64,000 bases of DNA from an uncultured Cohaesibacter sp. Its GTDB lineage: Bacteria; Pseudomonadota; Alphaproteobacteria; Rhizobiales; Cohaesibacteraceae. The first letter of the stretch is position 1; every line of letters begins with the position of its first letter. The notes beneath the pieces were generated by a model, which did no database searches, was not told the DNA's origin, and saw only the letters and a list, made by a program, of their open reading frames with translations. Location: positions 1,915,501 through 1,979,500 of the forward strand of contig NZ_OY762934.1 in NCBI RefSeq assembly GCF_963667045.1, read 5' to 3'. A program made the translations under genes and the position numbers. This document shows, in pieces, positions 35,296-43,990 of the stretch.

Positions 35296-36822
35296 CTAAC
35301 CGGCTTTTGCCAGCATCGACGTTAACTGCTCAAGTCCTTCGTCGGAGGAGGCGATGTGTCCATTGACCGCCTTTCCGCGGAGCTGCCCGGCGAAAGACAC
35401 GCGTCCACGGCCTTTTTCCTTGGACAGATAAAGCGCCTCATCGGCACCGCGCAAGGCGGATTTGACCGTTGCGGCATCCTCTGGCCACAGGGACACGCCG
35501 ATGGAGGCCCCAACCTCGGTCACGCCTCCGCTCACTTTGATCGGAGAGCAGACATCGGCAATCAGGTCTTCACACAGCGTGCGCAGTTCACCCTTTTCCT
35601 TGCGGCCATAAATCAGGATATTGAACTCATCTCCCCCCACGCGTGAGACGATGCCGGATTTGCCCAGGCGTTCGGCAATGCGCGAGGAAACGACAGTCAG
35701 CACTTTATCACCAGCTTCATGACCAAAACTGTCGTTCACCGCCTTGAACCGATCCAGATCGAGACAGAGGATGGCGCAGTGCGCGTGCTTCTTGTGAACG
35801 ATGGCGGACTCCAGTTCCTTGTCAAAAAACAGCCGGTTCGGCAATCCGGTCAGCGCGTCATGCAGGGCGAGGAAACGATTCTGCTCCTCGCTTTTCTGCA
35901 GCGCATGCAAGACATGACTGAAGCGCAGGGCAATCAGCAAAAGGGTGATGGCTGCAATGATAAAAGGAGCTGCCAATACCGGCATGGTCTGATCCCAGAT
36001 TGTCTGGGAAGGATTTTCCGGCGTCCAGCGTGCATGGACAATCCGGCCATCCGGCAAGGCCACAACGGGCAGCGAGCCGCTTGTGCTGACTGGTTCTTTC
36101 AAGAAAGCGAAGTGAAGGCCCTTGAGATTGAGCTTTTCATTGGCATGTTCAAGATAGTCCTTGTCGATCGCCCTGATCGTGAAGAGGATGTTCGGATTAA
36201 GATCCTTTTTTTCGACCGCCACTTCAGGTGCGATTGCCTGTGCGTAGACAAAGGCCAGATGCCCGTTGATTTCCCGAATGGACCAGGCAAAACGCCCATC
36301 TTCGATGCCCACCAGTTCATCCGATCTCAGCAGGGCTGCCGCATTTAGCTTCGGAGCCGTGAACTCATAACTGAACTTCTTGCGCGCCTCTTCGACCAAA
36401 TCGGCATTGTCGGAGACAATGGCATCCCCCTGCCCGGCCTTCAGGCGTATATCTTTCAGAACGGCCACCGTGGTCGTATTGTCTGGTGCAACAACAAAGG
36501 TCATCAGCAGCCCGAAATCAGACCAGAGCCAGTCGGTGATATTATTGAAGATGAACTTTTCATCTAGCGTGCCAGACAACGCTTCATAGGAAGCATCCCA
36601 GTCGGAAATCTGGGATTGGGCGTGGGCGAACAGAAGAAGCTCGTGGTTAAGCTCATGCTTGAGAAGCAGGCGTTCCTGCTTGTGACGGACTTCATTAGCG
36701 ATTTCGCCGGAACGCTTGAGAAGATAATAGTTGGAAAAGGCAAGGGCCATGAAGACACCAAGGCATGCCAGGACAATCACGACGCCGTAGTTGACTCTTA
36801 TGCTGCCTGTTTTGAAACTCAT
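35296..36822 (-). CDS. CHASE4-GGDEF membrane diguanylate cyclase
   Basis: 508 residues from the ATG at 36822 (ATG 36849 is in frame but gives a cytoplasmic extension). One N-terminal helix (GVVIVLACLGVFMALAFSNYYLL), a periplasmic CHASE4 sensor domain (about 50-265, with the conserved DWDASYEAL), a second helix (about 272-295) and a GGDEF domain starting DALTGLPNRLFFDKE. The active site is VGGDEFNIL. The usual RxxD inhibitory site is missing (GKSG at that position), so feedback control by c-di-GMP is probably lost. It should make c-di-GMP in answer to an external signal. Confidence 0.9.
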   Translation of the reverse strand: MSFKTGSIRVNYGVVIVLACLGVFMALAFSNYYLLKRSGEIANEVRHKQERLLLKHELNHELLLFAHAQSQISDWDASYEALSGTLDEKFIFNNITDWLWSDFGLLMTFVVAPDNTTTVAVLKDIRLKAGQGDAIVSDNADLVEEARKKFSYEFTAPKLNAAALLRSDELVGIEDGRFAWSIREINGHLAFVYAQAIAPEVAVEKKDLNPNILFTIRAIDKDYLEHANEKLNLKGLHFAFLKEPVSTSGSLPVVALPDGRIVHARWTPENPSQTIWDQTMPVLAAPFIIAAITLLLIALRFSHVLHALQKSEEQNRFLALHDALTGLPNRLFFDKELESAIVHKKHAHCAILCLDLDRFKAVNDSFGHEAGDKVLTVVSSRIAERLGKSGIVSRVGGDEFNILIYGRKEKGELRTLCEDLIADVCSPIKVSGGVTEVGASIGVSLWPEDAATVKSALRGADEALYLSKEKGRGRVSFAGQLRGKAVNGHIASSDEGLEQLTSMLAKAG

Positions 36823-37512
36823 CTGCGTGCCTTTTTTCCACCCTTTCATGCAACACTGCGCTCAAAAGCTGAAATTCACGTTATAAATCTTGGTTTCCAA
36901 ATCGTTAATTGACCAGTTTCACGCTTTTCTCCAAGTGTATCCCGATAGAACCAAGTTAAAATACTTGCATAATACAAAGGTTTCTCAATTCAAAAAGTGT
37001 CACCCATAAGAGCCTTCCTGATATACTCGGGGATGCCCCACTCTTCTTTCGGTTGTATTTGTCTGCTGTCATTGCTTCCAGTTTGAGCGTATCAGCCCTG
37101 CTACAAGACGAACCGGATACATCAGCCTTCTCTGCTCGCCCGACTGGCTCTTCCCCGTACAAGCACCAGGCAGTCCCAGAACTGTGGAGATCGAAGAAGA
37201 ATATTTCGCCCAAATCCTTCTTGCCATCCGTTATACCATTCTACTTGACTCTGGCGCTTTGGTGCCAGGGATGATCCTGATCAGTCTTTACCATTCCGGT
37301 GTTGACAGACGAAAAGCACTTGTCCTAAACCATCCTCGACAAACTCCGACAACGCAGGGTAAGGCCTTGCAAACTTCATCAAACTAGGAATTAAAAGCTT
37401 CTGGCCGATTGGGTAACCAAGATCATCAGAACCACTGCAACTGATCAGCGTATTGCCAAACCATCCATTTGCTCCTCCTTCCAGCCAATGCACGTCCAAG
37501 AGACGGAACCAC
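36823..37512. other. AT-richer region before the ATP-grasp cluster
   Basis: About 690 bases, visibly lower in GC than the housekeeping genes to the left. Short frames (for example 37053-37274) are not recognisable. TTGACA at 37302 with a 17-base spacer and CTAAAC gives a weak promoter candidate for the downstream cluster. I see no precursor-peptide gene. Confidence 0.4.
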
Positions 37513-38598
37513 ATGCAACAAATCCCGACATCACAGGTCGAACTGGACCTGATATCCCAGAAGTTCGTTGATGCTGCGAATGCGCGCGGCATTGAAACAA
37601 GTGTCAAAATCGATGCGACTGGCCAACGGCAGTGGTTGGCCTTCTCGGTTGGCGAGACAGAATATCTCTGGTCGATCGGCGTTGCGGGCACCGCAGTGTG
37701 CGGTTGTGCGTTACTCGAGAACCACCCCCATCACTGGGGTGCCATGGGGCAGAATATCAACCGCGAGGCGCTTATCCTGACATGTGACAAGATTCTGACC
37801 AAGCAACATCTGCTTGAAAAGGGATTCTCGGTTCCCAAGGGTTTCATGTTCCGGCGCCGAAACATCGCAGAAGCCTATGCGGCATTTGATGCCTTTGATG
37901 GTCCAATCTGTGTCAAACCCAACAACGGCTCTTTAGGCAACCATGTTCATCCCGGCATCACCGACAGGGAATGGTATAAAAAAGCCATCGATAATGTGGC
38001 AGCAAGCTATCCCAAAATCCTTGTCGAGGAGAGCGTGGAAGGGTCACATTTCCGGTTTTTCTACGTCCACCCGAAGGTCGTCGGCATCCGGCATGGCTTG
38101 CCAATGCATGTGATTGGTGATGGCGTCGCGTCAGTGCGTCAGCTCACCGACGCCAGAAACGAGGAACGCAGGAAGCGGGCTATTCCATCGCAAATGCCCT
38201 TTCCTGTTACCGATTTCATGCTGGACTATCTCGCGCGGAATGGCTGGTCGATGGATGACATTCCCGCAGCTTCCGAAAAGGTTTATCTCAGTGGTGCATC
38301 CAACGGCACAGCAGGAGCCGACACGATTCTGTGCTGGGATGAAATCCATCCCAGCTACCGGGAGCTTGTAGAGAAAGCTTGCGCCTCCTTTCCGGGGCTT
38401 TTCATAACCGGTGCGGACATCATCATCAAGGATATTACCCAACCTGCCAGACCAGATAACTACTGGCTTCTCGAGGTCAACATGAACCCGGCCATGGCTG
38501 GATTCTACTATCCCTGGGCGGGCGAACCGGTCGATCTTGCCACCAAGGTGATGGATATGCTCCATGACCGCAGCGCCGGCCCCCTGGAAGCCAAGTGA
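37513..38598 (+). CDS. Cyanophycin-synthetase-like ATP-grasp ligase (ATP-grasp part only)
   Basis: 361 residues from the ATG at 37513; a TTG at 37453 is in frame. The central and C-terminal parts follow the ATP-grasp domain of cyanophycin synthetase and related amide ligases: DKILTKQHLLEKGFSVPKG, CVKPNNGSLGNHV (phosphate loop Lys), ILVEESVEGSHFRFF, HVIGDGVASVRQLTDARN, SNGTAGADTILCWDEIHP and a metal site LLEVNMNPAM. The Mur-ligase half of CphA is absent, and the length is that of a stand-alone ligase. Such enzymes activate a carboxylate as acyl phosphate and join it to an amine. First gene of a four-gene cluster with an ACP and a second ATP-grasp; substrates unknown. Confidence 0.8.
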   Translation: MQQIPTSQVELDLISQKFVDAANARGIETSVKIDATGQRQWLAFSVGETEYLWSIGVAGTAVCGCALLENHPHHWGAMGQNINREALILTCDKILTKQHLLEKGFSVPKGFMFRRRNIAEAYAAFDAFDGPICVKPNNGSLGNHVHPGITDREWYKKAIDNVAASYPKILVEESVEGSHFRFFYVHPKVVGIRHGLPMHVIGDGVASVRQLTDARNEERRKRAIPSQMPFPVTDFMLDYLARNGWSMDDIPAASEKVYLSGASNGTAGADTILCWDEIHPSYRELVEKACASFPGLFITGADIIIKDITQPARPDNYWLLEVNMNPAMAGFYYPWAGEPVDLATKVMDMLHDRSAGPLEAK

Positions 38599-38653
38599 AG
38601 ACAGGGGATACCGCCCCTCCCAGCATGACCTATCATCAGGAAACTTGATACCC

Positions 38654-38908
38654 ATGACCGAATTGAATGACATCAGCCTTGAGGCCCTCATCCGCTGGAT
38701 AAAGCTGCATCTGGCAACCGTGTTGGGCGAGCCCGTGGAACAGATTGCCACTGACGCATGCCTGTCGGATTTTGATCTGGACTCGATCGATGCCGTCACA
38801 ATGGCATTCGAAATGGAGGAGCGGTTTGGCATTCCCGTCAATCCGGAAGCCTTCATGGATGGCGATCTTCAGATCGGACAGATCGCAGCCACGATCTCCC
38901 AAGGATGA
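38654..38908 (+). CDS. Acyl (or aminoacyl) carrier protein
   Basis: 84 residues. The helical carrier-protein fold is plain: an acidic protein with the DLDSIDAVTM motif, where Ser44 should take the 4'-phosphopantetheine arm, then helix 3 EMEERFGIPVNPEAF. AGGAAA lies upstream of the ATG. It starts 55 bases after the ATP-grasp gene. Its place between ATP-grasp genes, with no ketosynthase or adenylation domain near, suggests it carries an amino acid, peptide or fatty acyl group for the ligases rather than serving fatty acid synthesis. Confidence 0.9.
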   Translation: MTELNDISLEALIRWIKLHLATVLGEPVEQIATDACLSDFDLDSIDAVTMAFEMEERFGIPVNPEAFMDGDLQIGQIAATISQG

Positions 38909-38988
38909 AGCACGGGTGAAGCTTCGGCTCGTCTGGAGATCTGCAGGCAGTTCCGATCCCCTCCCGTCACGCCCGTTTGGACAAAGCA

Positions 38989-39753
38989 ATGCGTAAAGTA
39001 GACGTCTTCACCCTTTGGGACTACATCCGGGAAGAGATTTCTCTGGCTCCTCTGTCCAACGAAGAGCAGGCCAAGCTTGATCTCATCTGCACCAACATAA
39101 TGTGGCAGCGGGAACGGGTCGCGAAATTTGCCCATACACAGTGCGGTGACCTGCTGGTCTGGAATCCGGACGGGGCCCTGCCCCCTTTATGCTGGTGCTT
39201 CAACGATTGGAGCGAGGCAATGCTGTTCTCGCGCAAGCTCAGCCCGCAACAACCCTTTTATGCCTGCCACTCGATGCACGCCATCACGGTAGAGTGGCTG
39301 GCCAAAATGCACTTCAACGACCCGTTGGCAAAGCGATATCTCGATTCCATGGAAGGTATCATTGCCGACAAGCCTGTTCTGTTCGGGGGCAATTGTCAGG
39401 GGGCACCGATTGCCGAATCCATGGCCCAGCAACAGGCCAACCGTAGCGGTCCGATGCCATTTCTGATCACTCTCGATTATATTGGTCGGCGCAGTGGTGT
39501 GTGGCCCCGCCTGATGCTGTTTGGAAAGCAGAGCCGCTTCAACCCGTTTGACAATGGCCATGACCCCTTGCCTTACTGGCAGGAAAGAGGAAAACATTTT
39601 GCATGGGCTACGCTTTCCGTTGGCCACGGCCAGTATTTCAAGGAACCGAACATCGACGTTATGGCTGGAGTGATTACACAGATGTCCGGCCGGATGTCCC
39701 GCTCCGAACCCTTGCCACAAGGCCCCTTCGAGCTACCAGCCCTTGCAGGATGA
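38989..39753 (+). CDS. Thioesterase-like alpha/beta hydrolase with Cys nucleophile
   Basis: 254 residues from the ATG at 38989; a TTG at 38977 is in frame. The fold elements match the thioesterase domains of peptide synthetases: PFYACHSMH early, a nucleophile elbow reading GGNCQGAPIA with Cys at residue 136 in place of the usual Ser, and a C-terminal VGHGQYFKEPNIDVMAG that would supply the His. Cys in a G-x-C-x-G elbow also occurs in PHA synthases. In this cluster it would release or transfer the group carried by the ACP. Identification is by motif only. Confidence 0.65.
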   Translation: MRKVDVFTLWDYIREEISLAPLSNEEQAKLDLICTNIMWQRERVAKFAHTQCGDLLVWNPDGALPPLCWCFNDWSEAMLFSRKLSPQQPFYACHSMHAITVEWLAKMHFNDPLAKRYLDSMEGIIADKPVLFGGNCQGAPIAESMAQQQANRSGPMPFLITLDYIGRRSGVWPRLMLFGKQSRFNPFDNGHDPLPYWQERGKHFAWATLSVGHGQYFKEPNIDVMAGVITQMSGRMSRSEPLPQGPFELPALAG

Positions 39754-39798
39754 AGCGGAGCCTGACCACTGCCTGAGCGGTTGGCCCGATGACCTCAG

Positions 39799-40920
39799 GT
39801 GAACCGAATTCAAAGCAATACCGTTTGCCAGAGAGGATGGCGTAGTCCCTTGTCTATCATTACGATCGGATATCTCCCTGTCTGGGAAACGCTCTTTCAT
39901 GAAGTCTATCCGCCACAGCGGCTGCGCGCCCTTGCCGCCGAAGCGGCGTTTCGGGACGCCCGGATCAGTATCCTTGACCTGTCCGATTGCGATCCGGCTA
40001 AGGGAACCATCCTGACTCATGTGTTTTCGGCAGAGGGCTGGGCCTCTGAGCGGCGCCCTCTGCCCGATGTGATATTCCTTCTGGGCCAAGCAACCAAAGA
40101 CTGGCACAAACCGCTGATTGACTGGATCAGGGCAAGCCGTCCCCATATCGCCGATGTAGGAATTGAAAAGACAAAGCTGCGATCAATCTTCGCAAACAGT
40201 CCGTGTGAACAATATCTTCTGCCCGATACGGAAGTGCCGAAGGAACAAACAGCGGAAAGACTACGTTCGTTTGCACTTGAACAGGGAGGCGCTGTGGTCA
40301 AGCGCTCCAGCAGCGCCCGGGGGGTGGGCCTGTTCTTCATCCTGCCGGAACAGGATCACTGGGTCGCCCGGTTCAAGCAGACCACCCTGCGGGGAACGCT
40401 CGATGAAGCCGTCGATGCGGTTGTAAGCCGCATAGCCGGTCGATTGCGCTATCGCGATTTCCTCATGCAGCGCTATGTCCGCTCGGTTGCCAGTGACGGG
40501 CGCCCGCTGGACATTCGCGTCCATGTTCACAAACGCCCCGGCGGCTCATGGGATGTTGTCCGTTCCTATGCCCGGCTGGCCGAATGCGGCATGCCAATGA
40601 CCAATATCAGTCAGGGCGGCTATCAGGGACCGCTTGCCGGTGCCATGAGCCAACGCAGCCACAGACGCGCCGAGGAGATCGAGGCAGAAGTGCACGCAGC
40701 CGCCATCGAGATTGCCCGGCAGCAGGACAGAAGCGCATCGTGCCCCCTGTCCGAGCTTGGCATCGACTTCCTGATCGATGAGGACGATCGGCTATGGCTG
40801 ATTGAAACCAACACTCTGCCCGGCAGCCTGCTGCATGAGCATCAAAGGGCGGTCTTCCACATCGCGTATGTTCGCTGGATCGCCGAACAAGGTTTGCCGT
40901 CCCCTCAACCGAGGGGATAG
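39799..40920 (+). CDS. YheC/YheD-like ATP-grasp ligase
   Basis: 373 residues from a GTG at 39799 (a TTG at 39850 is possible; neither has a strong RBS). The ATP-grasp core is of the YheC/YheD type: VVKRSSSARGVGLFFI (nucleotide Lys), FLMQRYVRSVASDGRPLDIR, RLAECGMPMTNISQGGY and the metal-binding end LGIDFLIDEDDRLWLIETNT. In Bacillus these names denote spore-coat associated proteins; in Gram-negative bacteria the family is rare and occurs in peptide-like biosynthesis. Last gene of the cluster, 45 bases after the thioesterase-like gene; probably adds a second amine or amino acid to the product. Confidence 0.75.
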   Translation: MNRIQSNTVCQRGWRSPLSIITIGYLPVWETLFHEVYPPQRLRALAAEAAFRDARISILDLSDCDPAKGTILTHVFSAEGWASERRPLPDVIFLLGQATKDWHKPLIDWIRASRPHIADVGIEKTKLRSIFANSPCEQYLLPDTEVPKEQTAERLRSFALEQGGAVVKRSSSARGVGLFFILPEQDHWVARFKQTTLRGTLDEAVDAVVSRIAGRLRYRDFLMQRYVRSVASDGRPLDIRVHVHKRPGGSWDVVRSYARLAECGMPMTNISQGGYQGPLAGAMSQRSHRRAEEIEAEVHAAAIEIARQQDRSASCPLSELGIDFLIDEDDRLWLIETNTLPGSLLHEHQRAVFHIAYVRWIAEQGLPSPQPRG

Positions 40921-41055
40921 CCCCAATTTACATGGCTCTGTCCATAGTTCCCGACTCTGAAGGAGTGATAACGGGTATCCGTGATTACCTTTTCTGTAGA
41001 CGGTTTGCTCCGCCCGGATTTTTGTCCCATCTTCGCTTCCTTTGATGGAGCTACG

Positions 41056-41277
41056 ATGAGACAAAACCATCCTTTATCCGTCAACCTCGATGAGTCTCAA
41101 AGGCGTTGCGAAAAAGAGTCCGACGCTGACATCCAACGGACGCGGCTCAAGATCTACCATGCAGCTTTGAGCAAGGCCGTCACCACATGGAAGGAGACGG
41201 AATACCCAATCCATTTGGAATGGTGTCACTCGTATTGGCTGGTGGTAAGCTATCGCCGCCCAAACATCACGGGATGA
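41056..41277 (+). CDS. Small hypothetical protein
   Basis: 73 residues, starting at ATG 41056 with GGAG five bases upstream. No recognisable motif; mixed charged and aromatic residues with a C-terminal HLEWCHSYWLVVSYRR. Its stop codon lies inside the hairpin at 41268-41304. It could be the last gene of the ATP-grasp cluster, or a chance frame. Confidence 0.35.
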   Translation: MRQNHPLSVNLDESQRRCEKESDADIQRTRLKIYHAALSKAVTTWKETEYPIHLEWCHSYWLVVSYRRPNITG

Positions 41278-41304
41278 GGAGCCGTAGTGGCTCTTCATCC
41301 CGTG
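41268..41304. terminator. Long hairpin, probable bidirectional terminator
   Basis: CACGGGATGAGGAGCC, loop GTAGT, GGCTCTTCATCCCGTG: sixteen pairs including one G-U. It sits between the ATP-grasp cluster and the convergent DUF1868 gene and should end transcription from either side. No T-run is seen on the plus strand. Confidence 0.55.
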
Positions 41305-41322
41305 GCTATCCGTCGGGCAGGT

Positions 41323-42111
41323 CTATACTAAGGCTTTGCCGGCCCTGTAGCCTTGAGGGGTCAGAAAACCAATCGTTTCATAGTGATGCATGGTTTCGAA
41401 AAGGCAGAATTCAACCGGCCCAAGATCAACCGGTCCGATGTCACTCAACAACTCTTCAAACAGGCCCTCGGCTTCTTTCATTACACTGTCGGCCTGCTGT
41501 GTGGTGAGCCAGCGGATGGGATAGGCCATGCTGACGTGAAAGCCGTAGCTGTCGATATCACCGCGCCTGATGCCCGTCATGTCTTCCAGTAAGGCGCGGG
41601 TCTGGCGCAGCTTTTTCTCTTCAGCCGGATCAAGCCCCTCCATCTCGATGGTGGCAGGCAAGACAAGTCCGGTTGCCTTGGTCTTGAACCCGGCTTCACC
41701 TTTTCTTTGTTTCAGTGCATCGATGAAATGATCTGTGGTTGTTGCAAGGTCAGAGTCGGATGGCAGTCCGTCCGGCCAGCCATCCTGTCCGAGTGGGTCG
41801 CCACAGACACCACAAAAGATGGTCATGTGAAAGCTTGCCTTTGGCAGGAACGAAAACCAGTCCGCATATCGGGATGCCTGAAGACGATCCTGCATGGCGC
41901 AAAGGGCCTCGAAGAAAGCGCTGTTCTGATTGACGTGGCAAATGAAGGTGTTTCCCGGGAAGGGCAGAACAGTCCCCTCTGGCGTGAATTTCCCCCCCTT
42001 GTCCGGGGCGGTGATCGCAGGCGGATGGGCTCCTCCTATGTCTTTCCCGGTGAGGCGGGAAACAATTTCACCACGCTTGGGTTCGGGCATGGACCAGCTG
42101 TTGCTATGCAT
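41323..42111 (-). CDS. DUF1868 protein, 2H-phosphoesterase-like
   Basis: 262 residues from the ATG at 42111, preceded by GGAGAT. Two H-x-T/S motifs, FHMTIFCGV and FHVSMAYPI, lie about 110 residues apart, as in 2'-5' RNA ligase and cyclic phosphodiesterase (2H) folds; the segment GNTFICHVNQNSAFFEAL is typical of DUF1868. The likely reaction is hydrolysis or ligation of a 2',3'-cyclic or 2'-5' phosphate, but the true substrate is unknown. It converges with the ATP-grasp cluster. Confidence 0.75.
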   Translation of the reverse strand: MHSNSWSMPEPKRGEIVSRLTGKDIGGAHPPAITAPDKGGKFTPEGTVLPFPGNTFICHVNQNSAFFEALCAMQDRLQASRYADWFSFLPKASFHMTIFCGVCGDPLGQDGWPDGLPSDSDLATTTDHFIDALKQRKGEAGFKTKATGLVLPATIEMEGLDPAEEKKLRQTRALLEDMTGIRRGDIDSYGFHVSMAYPIRWLTTQQADSVMKEAEGLFEELLSDIGPVDLGPVEFCLFETMHHYETIGFLTPQGYRAGKALV

Positions 42112-42261
42112 CGGACATCTCCAGTATGTCAGGATCGATCGGCCTCCATCCCTTGGGAAAAGACAGTCGGCCGTCATTTGTTCGTGTTTGTGGCTCTCCG
42201 GTCGATCTCGTCAGATCATACCGGTGTTCCTTGTCTGTCATTTGTTTCGCAGCGGGTCGCC

Positions 42262-43908
42262 TCATCCTGATGTTGTGCTGGCGGGCGTCGCCTTGATGCG
42301 TGATTTCTGCAATCGACCATGCTGCTCCATCACCGCATATCCGATTGTTGCAAACTTGCTGTTCATCTCCTTGAGATCGGCGATGATTTCGAGATGCTGA
42401 TTGCTCGAGGCAAGGCTTGTCAGATTGCCCCGACGCAAGCGCGCCAGATGGTTCGCGCGGCTTTCCTGCTCCATTTCGGCAACATCCTGCTTATGCATCA
42501 CCAATTGCTGAGCAACGGGAACGAGCCCGGTCCATGCCGTCTCCTGCGCCAGAATGATCGCTTTTCGAACAGCATCGATGATGCGGTTGATCTCGGCCAG
42601 ACCTTCTTCGGAGAATTTGAAGTCTCCCGCCCGACGGGCCAGTTGAAGAGCGAGGAATTTCCCGGCCAGCACATCTCCGCAGCGTTCGACACGAATGGCA
42701 AATTCGACGATATGCCGGATACGCTCAAGCTCCTGCTCATTGCCAACCGGCAAGCGGGCATAGAGCTGGCGCACGCTGACAAGACTTGCGTTCATACGCT
42801 TTTCAAGTCCGGCAACGACCTCGGTGTCTGGCGATGAGGAGGCACCTTCTTCCAGCATCATCGCTGCAATATCGAGCATGCCGCTCACGCGGCGCTTGAT
42901 GGCAGGCAAGGCAAGCGTTCCGTCATCACCAACTCCATCGGATAAATCGGGCGTTGCATGATGCTGTGCGAGTTTGAGACGCTGTTCAAACAGTGCGCAG
43001 ATATGAGTACAAAAAGGGGCAAACAGCAGAAGTATGAAATTGAATGCCAGATGTCCTGCAAGGATCATCTGCTCGGCCGACACAATGGCAGGCAACTCTA
43101 TCCGCCCCTGGATCATGGCCAGGATCAGGATGCACAGGGCAGCCACGGAAGACCGAAGTCCTGCAACAGTCATTGCCACGGCCTTGCTGCGCTCATTCTC
43201 ATATTTCAAGAGCCAGACAGGAAGCAGTGCACTGCCGAGGTTGCAGCCGAGCATAAAGGCAAGACCGGCAAACACTCCGAGCCCGGCGTGAGCGGAGAAG
43301 GCGACCGCCGTCAGGATACTTGCGACACTCGAATGCATCAGGAATGTCAGCACAACGCCCGCAAGGGCCGCTGTTACCGGATCCCGATTAAGATAGTCCA
43401 CGACAGCCGAGGTCCATGGCATGTCTTTGAGCGGTGCCACACTCTCACGGATGATGGACAGCGAAAGGAAGATGAGGCCCAGTCCCAAGATCGTTCGACC
43501 GAGATTGCGATGTCTTGGATTGTTTGAGCGCAGATAGAGGCTGGCTCCAACAAGGATGGCCAGAGGGCCGAGAGCGGAAACGGGGAGGTGAAGGAACTGA
43601 ACGGCAATTGCCGACCCCATGTCAGCTCCCAGAGCAACGATGGTTGCCGAGAGGATCGGGATCGAGCCACTACCCGCCAAGGCTGCCGTCATCAGCATGA
43701 CGACAGTAGCTCCTTGCATGATGAAACCGAGCCCCATGCCTTTGAGCAGATTGCGAACGGTTGATGAGCTTTCGTTGAGGCTCGCATGGATCTGGACACT
43801 CCACAGCCGTTCGATCCCGATCCGCATGAAGCGCACCGAGAACAGCAGCAGCATGGCGCCGCTGGTGAGCCGTATCAGGAAGATCAGAATGGTCACATCC
43901 AACCTCAA
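42262..43908 (-). CDS. Na+/Pi cotransporter family protein with PhoU-like tail
   Basis: 548 residues. Two sets of membrane helices carry the family's inverted repeats, with FIMQGATVVMLMTAALAGSG in the first and LTFLMHSSVASILTAVAF in the second; the classic QSSS motif is changed to QGATV in the first repeat. The last 200 residues are soluble and helical like PhoU (ERCGDVLAGKFLALQLARR). Such proteins import or export phosphate with sodium. The variant first motif could alter the substrate. Confidence 0.82.
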   Translation of the reverse strand: MRLDVTILIFLIRLTSGAMLLLFSVRFMRIGIERLWSVQIHASLNESSSTVRNLLKGMGLGFIMQGATVVMLMTAALAGSGSIPILSATIVALGADMGSAIAVQFLHLPVSALGPLAILVGASLYLRSNNPRHRNLGRTILGLGLIFLSLSIIRESVAPLKDMPWTSAVVDYLNRDPVTAALAGVVLTFLMHSSVASILTAVAFSAHAGLGVFAGLAFMLGCNLGSALLPVWLLKYENERSKAVAMTVAGLRSSVAALCILILAMIQGRIELPAIVSAEQMILAGHLAFNFILLLFAPFCTHICALFEQRLKLAQHHATPDLSDGVGDDGTLALPAIKRRVSGMLDIAAMMLEEGASSSPDTEVVAGLEKRMNASLVSVRQLYARLPVGNEQELERIRHIVEFAIRVERCGDVLAGKFLALQLARRAGDFKFSEEGLAEINRIIDAVRKAIILAQETAWTGLVPVAQQLVMHKQDVAEMEQESRANHLARLRRGNLTSLASSNQHLEIIADLKEMNSKFATIGYAVMEQHGRLQKSRIKATPASTTSG

Positions 43909-43954
43909 GGGGGTTCATGATGGCCTAAACAGGCGCGGGGAAGGGACTTGAAGG

Positions 43955-43983
43955 GCTCCGGTCAGCAAAAGGCCGACCGGAGC
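43955..43983 (-). terminator. Terminator at the end of the ABC operon
   Basis: GCTCCGGTC and GACCGGAGC form nine perfect pairs around an eleven-base loop, directly after the binding-protein stop codon on the minus strand. Only short T-runs follow. Confidence 0.65.
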
Positions 43984-43990
43984 GGGAGAC

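Noticed and set aside
37053..37274. Possible precursor peptide gene before the ATP-grasp cluster
   Set aside because: TTG start, no RBS, no repeated core or leader pattern as in ATP-grasp-modified peptides.
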